From: Symbiodinium natans
Taxonomy: Eukaryota > Sar > Dinophyceae > Suessiales > Symbiodiniaceae
Length of the DNA: 64,000 nt
Direction of reading: 5' to 3'
NCBI GenBank assembly: GCA_905221605.1
Contig: CAJNDS010001824.1
Location: 684,644-748,643, forward strand
The first letter of the stretch is position 1. The number at the start of each line of letters is the position of its first letter. The notes under the pieces are model-generated. The model made no database searches. It was given only the letters and a program-made list of their open reading frames with translations, and was not told where the DNA came from. Both the position numbers and the translations under genes were made by a program. Shown in pieces: positions 59,259 through 64,000 of this stretch.

Positions 59259-61345
59259 ATATGCTGATCGATTGTGCTATGTGGTGCCTAGCCCCTTTGA
59301 AGCGTGCTGGGAAGGCTACGACGATGGGATCTTCATCGGTGGCCGTGGAAGTGGCAAGGGGTTGCACGTGGACCAGGTGGCTTGGAGCTGCTTTGTCAAT
59401 AATTTCGGCTCTGGCAGCATCACCTACACCTTCAGCACAGGTACACATCCCAAATGGCTTGACAGATGTACAGGACAGTTGCGAAGCGAGCTGAGTGACA
59501 GGGACCCAGCTGCGTTGTACAGCCCGCAGGTGCTGTGGAGCAACATCGGCAAGCAGTGGAGGCAACGAAGCGTCGAAGAAGCGCTTGTGTGTAAATGTCC
59601 GGTGCTAGTAGCTGCTAGTACTATGGAAGTAGTGTGGCGTATCCTTATCTGTCTCTGATCTCATGCGGCACAGGGGCTACAAGCTGATGGTCACTTGGCC
59701 AGCAGGCCAGAACAAGGACTGCAATCTCCATCTGATGATGGGGCACCCCAGTTTCAGGGGCATGGTACTGTCGCGTCAACAAATAAGCTGGAGCTGCAGC
59801 TTATGTCCCCGGCGTTCCCATTGCCATAGAGTGGCAAAACCAAAGCCCAGACAAACTCCCACCAAGCATCCTGAGCCAGCTTTAAACCCTTGCTGAAGCA
59901 AGTAACCAATCATGACAACACAATCAAAACTAGAATTGTGCACAGGCTTGATAAGACTATACCAAGCCTCGGCCCAGCCCTAACCCGAAGGCGCCGAGAG
60001 TGCGCAGCACGTGCGGGCGCTGCCGGACGCCCATTTCCGGCCTCCGCTTGGGGAGCCCCAACTGGCGGCACTGAGGCGCGCACAGGAGGCTCTGAAGCCA
60101 GAGCTTCCCCCTATAACACACTCTGGAACGACATGGAAGGTCTCAATCTTGTGGGTCGAAACTAATGCGGCATAAGCTGACCAGACAGGTCGGCCTCACG
60201 AATCGCGCTGCTCCGCCCGGGTGACCTCTTCATTTGCAGCGGTGGCGTGGCGCATGCAACGGTCAGTGTCGCAGCCTCAAAGGTTTAAAGGCATCACGTT
60301 TTCCACCAGTTCTCTACCTAGGACACGACTCTGTTTAAGCTCACAGGCATCCAACGAGCTCACCGTGACGGGGTACGAGTCTCTGGTCTCATTGCACCCG
60401 AGGTGGGATGCTTACTGACCATCCCGGTGAACTTGTGGACTTGTTTCAAGCCAGAATATGTTGAAAGCTGCTTCAGGCTGGTGGCCCATCTCCTGGAGAC
60501 TGGGTGACTTGGCATCGTGCCATGTCATGCCTCCTAATATGCAGCCTGCCGATGTGTTGGCAACATGGCTTGCTGTCGGCTTACCGGTTGCGACAAAGCT
60601 AGCAGCTGCCGGATCCATTGTGCATACCATGTGGTGGCAGACCCGTGCAGAGATGCAAGCCAGCTGTGCCAAAGAACACACCAGGAACACCTACTGTAGC
60701 CCCACCAGCACCGTTAGAGTTTAGGTTTGCGATGGTTTGCCCTGTCCAAAAGAGCGGGGTGTCTCTTCTCAATGTGACTGTGCTAGGGTGTATGTACTAC
60801 AGGGACGTGCATGGTATCAAACACGAGTCGTTGTGAGGTCATGCACACGCACTGCTTGCATTTGCTTGCCTCATTTTGCCTCTTATCCACATATCGCAAA
60901 CTGCCCAGCAAAGGTCAGTCTCCGGACCATGTGCGCTCGACAAAGGCTCTGCACGCCGAAGTAGTGAGTCCGTTTAGCACCTGTGCGCACTACCCAAGGA
61001 GACATGTAGATGCAGCTGGGGAGTACTACCTGGATGAAGATGTCTGCGCAAGCCGTTGAGGCGTGATGGAGTGCGAGGAGCTTCGAGAGCTCCGACTGTC
61101 GTTGCTCCAGCGGCTGATGGCGCTGCTGCAGGAATGTTCGCAGTCAGACACATCCAGAAACGTGCTGTAGAATGTGCCCTTACGTGCCCTTGCTTTCATG
61201 AAAGTCCCATGCTTTGTGTGAACATAGGAGCAGACCGCGTCCAAAGTGGCGACCTCCGAGATCAAGGCCAGGACTACGCTCGCCAGGTTTTGCAGACCTT
61301 GTCACGACTTGTCTTCTCTTGGTCGGACCAGAGACCGACAGGCTG
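59259..61345 (+). CDS. JmjC-domain Fe(II)/2-oxoglutarate oxygenase (core exons)
   Basis: Exon 59,259-59,376 reads RYADRLCYVVPSPFEACWEG, YDDGIFIGGRGSGKGLHVDQ; exon 59,530-59,561 reads VLWSNIGKQW; exon from 59,674 reads RGYKLMVTWPAGQNKD; 60,012-60,110 reads AQHVRALPDAHFRPPLGEPQ; exon about 60,191-60,282 reads RIALLRPGDLFICSGGVAHA then TVSVAASK; exon 60,347-60,402 reads ASNELTVTGYESLVSLHPR. The metal ligands H.D (GLHVDQ) and the distal His (GGVAHATVSV) are present, with the JmjC words PGDLF and GYK. Helical exons follow (EELRELRLSLLQRLMALLQE at 61,075; DYARQVLQTLSRLVFSW at 61,277). Protein hydroxylase or histone demethylase class not decidable. Confidence 0.8.
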
Positions 61346-62736
61346 AAGATTCTGTGCACTCTGTGGTCTACACTTCTACTAGTGGTAGGCTTAAGTCGAC
61401 CCTGCCGGGGTGAAGTCGTGCCAAGCCCATGTGCCGCAGGGTTTGGGCTTACTTTCCCATATCCCCAACATATCTTATATTTCATCAGACCCAGAGTTTT
61501 GCGGTCTTATAGTACTGTGCACATGGTTTTGGAACATTTCCGGATCGTTGTTTGTGCTGTAACCCCGAAGCTTCCGATGCATGAAACCATTGCAAGCATT
61601 CCCCGCAAGGCGGAAGTTGTCCCAATCCCAGTGTGCCCTCGGGGAACGCTGTAAAAACCGCGATACCATGTCACATGGGGTATGTTCTCAGATGGCTTGT
61701 GTGGGGCGTGCCACGAGGGAAAGACGACAAACCATGAAGCAGAAGTTCAAAAAACAATCGGCGCGACTTACAACCCTTGCATACCTTTGCCAGGTATTGT
61801 TCTTTATATCAAAAGGCGCGAAAGCTCTCAAAAGCCATGTGCTCCTGGGGTGTCGCTGTTGCTGGGCCGACTTTACACCGCCTGGGGTGACTTCCTTCCT
61901 CTACCTTGTTTTGCTGTGTGCCGCAAGGGTGGGCCGACTTTACACCGGGTGGGTCGAGATAAACCCGGCGCTAGTACAATCTTCTACGCATACATGTCTA
62001 CACTGCCGCCACTGCCGCCCAGTCTGCAGCTTCCTTTGGCACGCCGCTGTCGCTTCCATGCCCGGCGCTGCGGCAGCAGCTGGCCAGCGCGGCCTCGCTG
62101 GTGGGGAGGGGGAAGGAGGGGGGAAGGAGCGTGTTTTGCGACATGCTGCCGCACGTTGCAATGTTGCAATGGTGCACAAATGATGGTCGGGGACGCCGGG
62201 GGGGGTTTAGGGTGCTCATGGGTGCTCAATGGTGAGCAGCGTAATGCAGCGTTTAGGGGTGAGACATGTCGAGACCTCAGGGTGTGAGTAAACCTACGCC
62301 TGTCAACGACCGAGCACGGACGAGAACATGAACTCCTCCAGGTGGCAGCCGATCCCAACTTTGCATTGCTTGCCAAGGGGGCCGCGTACTCAGTTACTCA
62401 GTGGCCCAGCTTGTTGGCCACGCTATGCCACGCTGTCCTCATGAACCGAGCTTTGTGCGGACATTGAGCCTATCGATCTTTGAAGGGTGCTTGAACGACG
62501 GTCGGTAGTTGAAGGACTGAGACTTGCCTTTGAAAAGGTCGGCGTGTGTCGGCTGATGGCAGCGAGCGACTTCCTGAAAGCGTCAGCTAAGGACGAACGG
62601 GTCAGCAGCCTTTTTGGTTGGGAAGTGGAATGTTGAGAAGAACACAAAAAAGATCAAAAAAACCGTACAAGCACAGTTGCTGCTATGGTACCTTTCAAGG
62701 CGCTGTGAGACTCTCGGATCGCCCATCTTTCCCCAG

Positions 62737-62863
62737 CTTTGAGGAGGCGTTTGGGTCGGAGCCGAGCCGGAAGCGTGCGAGCCTTGCTGCCTCTGCGGGC
62801 CTTCGTGGATCTGCCATGATGTCTCAACCATCTACACATCGAAAGCTCAGGTTTCCGGTGTGA
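62737..62863 (+). CDS. terminal exon, stop TGA at 62,861
   Basis: After TTTCCCCAG the frame reads FEEAFGSEPSRKRASLAASA, GLRGSAMMSQPSTHRKLRFP, V-stop. Natural, basic/Ser-rich C-terminus, probably of the JmjC gene. Confidence 0.6.
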
Positions 62864-64000
62864 GGGGCAGGACGGAATGCGCTTATCTGCATAGTTTGGA
62901 TTGAAAAAGTGCCTTCTAGGTGACCCACCAGAGAGACTAAGGAACACCATGAGAATAATTATATATATATATACTTATTTATTGGCACGCGCTTTTCTCA
63001 CTTCCCCCTAAACCCTAAACTCTAAACCTTCAACCCGAAACGATGAATTCTCAAAAATTATTGGACGACATGTAAGGCTTCTTCAAGACATGGTAGTTCT
63101 TATGGTATGAAATTTGAAATTCTTCACCGAGGCTCCAGTCTCTCAATATGCAAATATATCGTTATTTTCATATAAACGATTTGTTGATCTATGATGTTGA
63201 TCTATGAACTGGGTCATTGGCTATGATGTTGGCCCTTTTGACCGTGCTGTCTAGGATGTATTTATGTTATCATGCGATTCTTAATTTTAACGCTGCGGGA
63301 CTTCGGCCCGGCCCAGCGCATCTGCGTGAGCATGGTGATTCCGCGGCGCCCAAGTCGCTGGACCCTGAGCAATAAGTTGGGTTTAGGGTTTAGGGTTCCA
63401 TGGTTTGGGGTTTAGTGTTTTTGGATTTAGGGTTCAAGGTTCAAGGGGGGGGGGCGGGGCGGGGGGGGGGCAGGGTTCTGATAATTAACAAAAAAAGTAT
63501 TCTTCGATTTTAATCGAATATCTGAAGATTATAAATTTTGGGCGGCTGCTTGTAGGTGTCTCGAAAAGTGTTTGTTTAGGGGTCATTCTGCGGTTTTCTA
63601 AAACATGACTTAGTTTGCTATAAGAATTATTGTAATGATATATGGATTTCTCATGAGGACGCTTCTCTATAATTTTCTATAATGGTGTGTTTTTTTTAGG
63701 ACGATTCTCTAACATGAGATTTGTTTCGATGGATATTATAATATCATTCTAATTCCCATTTTTTTTATATTCTATTTTGTTGTATTTTCTAAGTATAGGT
63801 TGATAAGGTTTGTACTGGGATTCAATTTTCTATGGGTCGTTTTTTATATATATGGGTTATTTTAGGGACGTCTATTTGGGATGAATCGTCTTTTGTATGG
63901 GGGTCGGTTTAGGACAGCCATCCAAAAAATATGAATTTATGACGTAAAAATTGAAATTCATTTATTAAGGTATTTTCTTTTGGATAGAATCCAATATATC
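62864..64000. other. AT-rich intergenic DNA at the window end
   Basis: (TA)n at 62,957-62,972, CCCTAAA block at 63,008-63,040, TTTAGGG block at 63,378-63,440 with a G-run (63,445-63,470), then strongly AT-rich DNA to 64,000, in which GGG(A/T)CG/GGACG + T-rich words recur (63,579; 63,656; 63,699; 63,835; 63,867; 63,901). No gene seen. Confidence 0.7.

Noticed and set aside
1-64000. tRNA, rRNA or bacterial operon signals
   Set aside because: No cloverleaf, rRNA core or Shine-Dalgarno/operon structure was recognised; all supported genes are intron-rich and eukaryotic.

Overview
The window reads as nuclear DNA of a dinoflagellate (a Symbiodinium-like alveolate is the best guess; the genus cannot be named from sequence alone). 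Three things point there. First, every gene I could reconstruct lies on the + strand, as in the long unidirectional gene arrays of dinoflagellates. Second, the introns use GC and GA donors as often as GT, with the pattern AG|G at both ends, and protein motifs join in frame only when these donors are used. Third, plant-type telomere heptamers (CCCTAAA/TTTAGGG) are scattered through introns and intergenic DNA. No bacterial feature, rRNA, tRNA or CRISPR array was seen. Because exons are short, most long ATG-to-stop frames in this window are not genes.

Layout. About 0.4-8.0 kb: 3' two thirds of a P5-type (ATP13A-like) P-type ATPase, with N-domain, hinge/P-domain and C-terminal membrane exons in order. 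About 9.6-19.7 kb: a DEAD-box RNA helicase with all core motifs spread over more than twenty small exons and an unusual Trp/Asp/Lys-rich C-terminal tail. One of its introns (3.8 kb) holds a 290-bp telomere array and two copies of a subtelomere-like unit. About 20.06-42.9 kb: a very long coding region of microexons encoding a Glu/Arg/Lys/Gln-rich coiled-coil protein with several IQ (calmodulin-binding) motifs; it probably begins with the ATG at 20,056, but that it is one gene is inference. 43.0-44.3 kb: an AT-rich island. About 44.5-47.3 kb: a TKL-like protein kinase with a degenerate glycine loop and DLG in place of DFG. About 49.1-55.4 kb: an EF-hand protein with an Ala/Pro-rich region. About 56.2-62.9 kb: exons leading to a JmjC-type Fe(II)/2-oxoglutarate oxygenase with its metal ligands. 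62.9-64.0 kb: AT-rich intergenic DNA.

The genes share no evident pathway. Membrane transport, RNA remodelling, calcium/calmodulin scaffolding, signalling and hydroxylation appear side by side, as expected for co-oriented dinoflagellate arrays. The most interesting signals are in the non-coding part: exons bracketed by convergent telomere-repeat blocks (CCCTAAA on the left, TTTAGGG on the right), a subtelomere-like block inside an intron, a family of foldback elements of about 110 bp, and introns whose ends carry short direct repeats. Exon limits were set by eye from reading frame, splice dinucleotides and phase; many are approximate.
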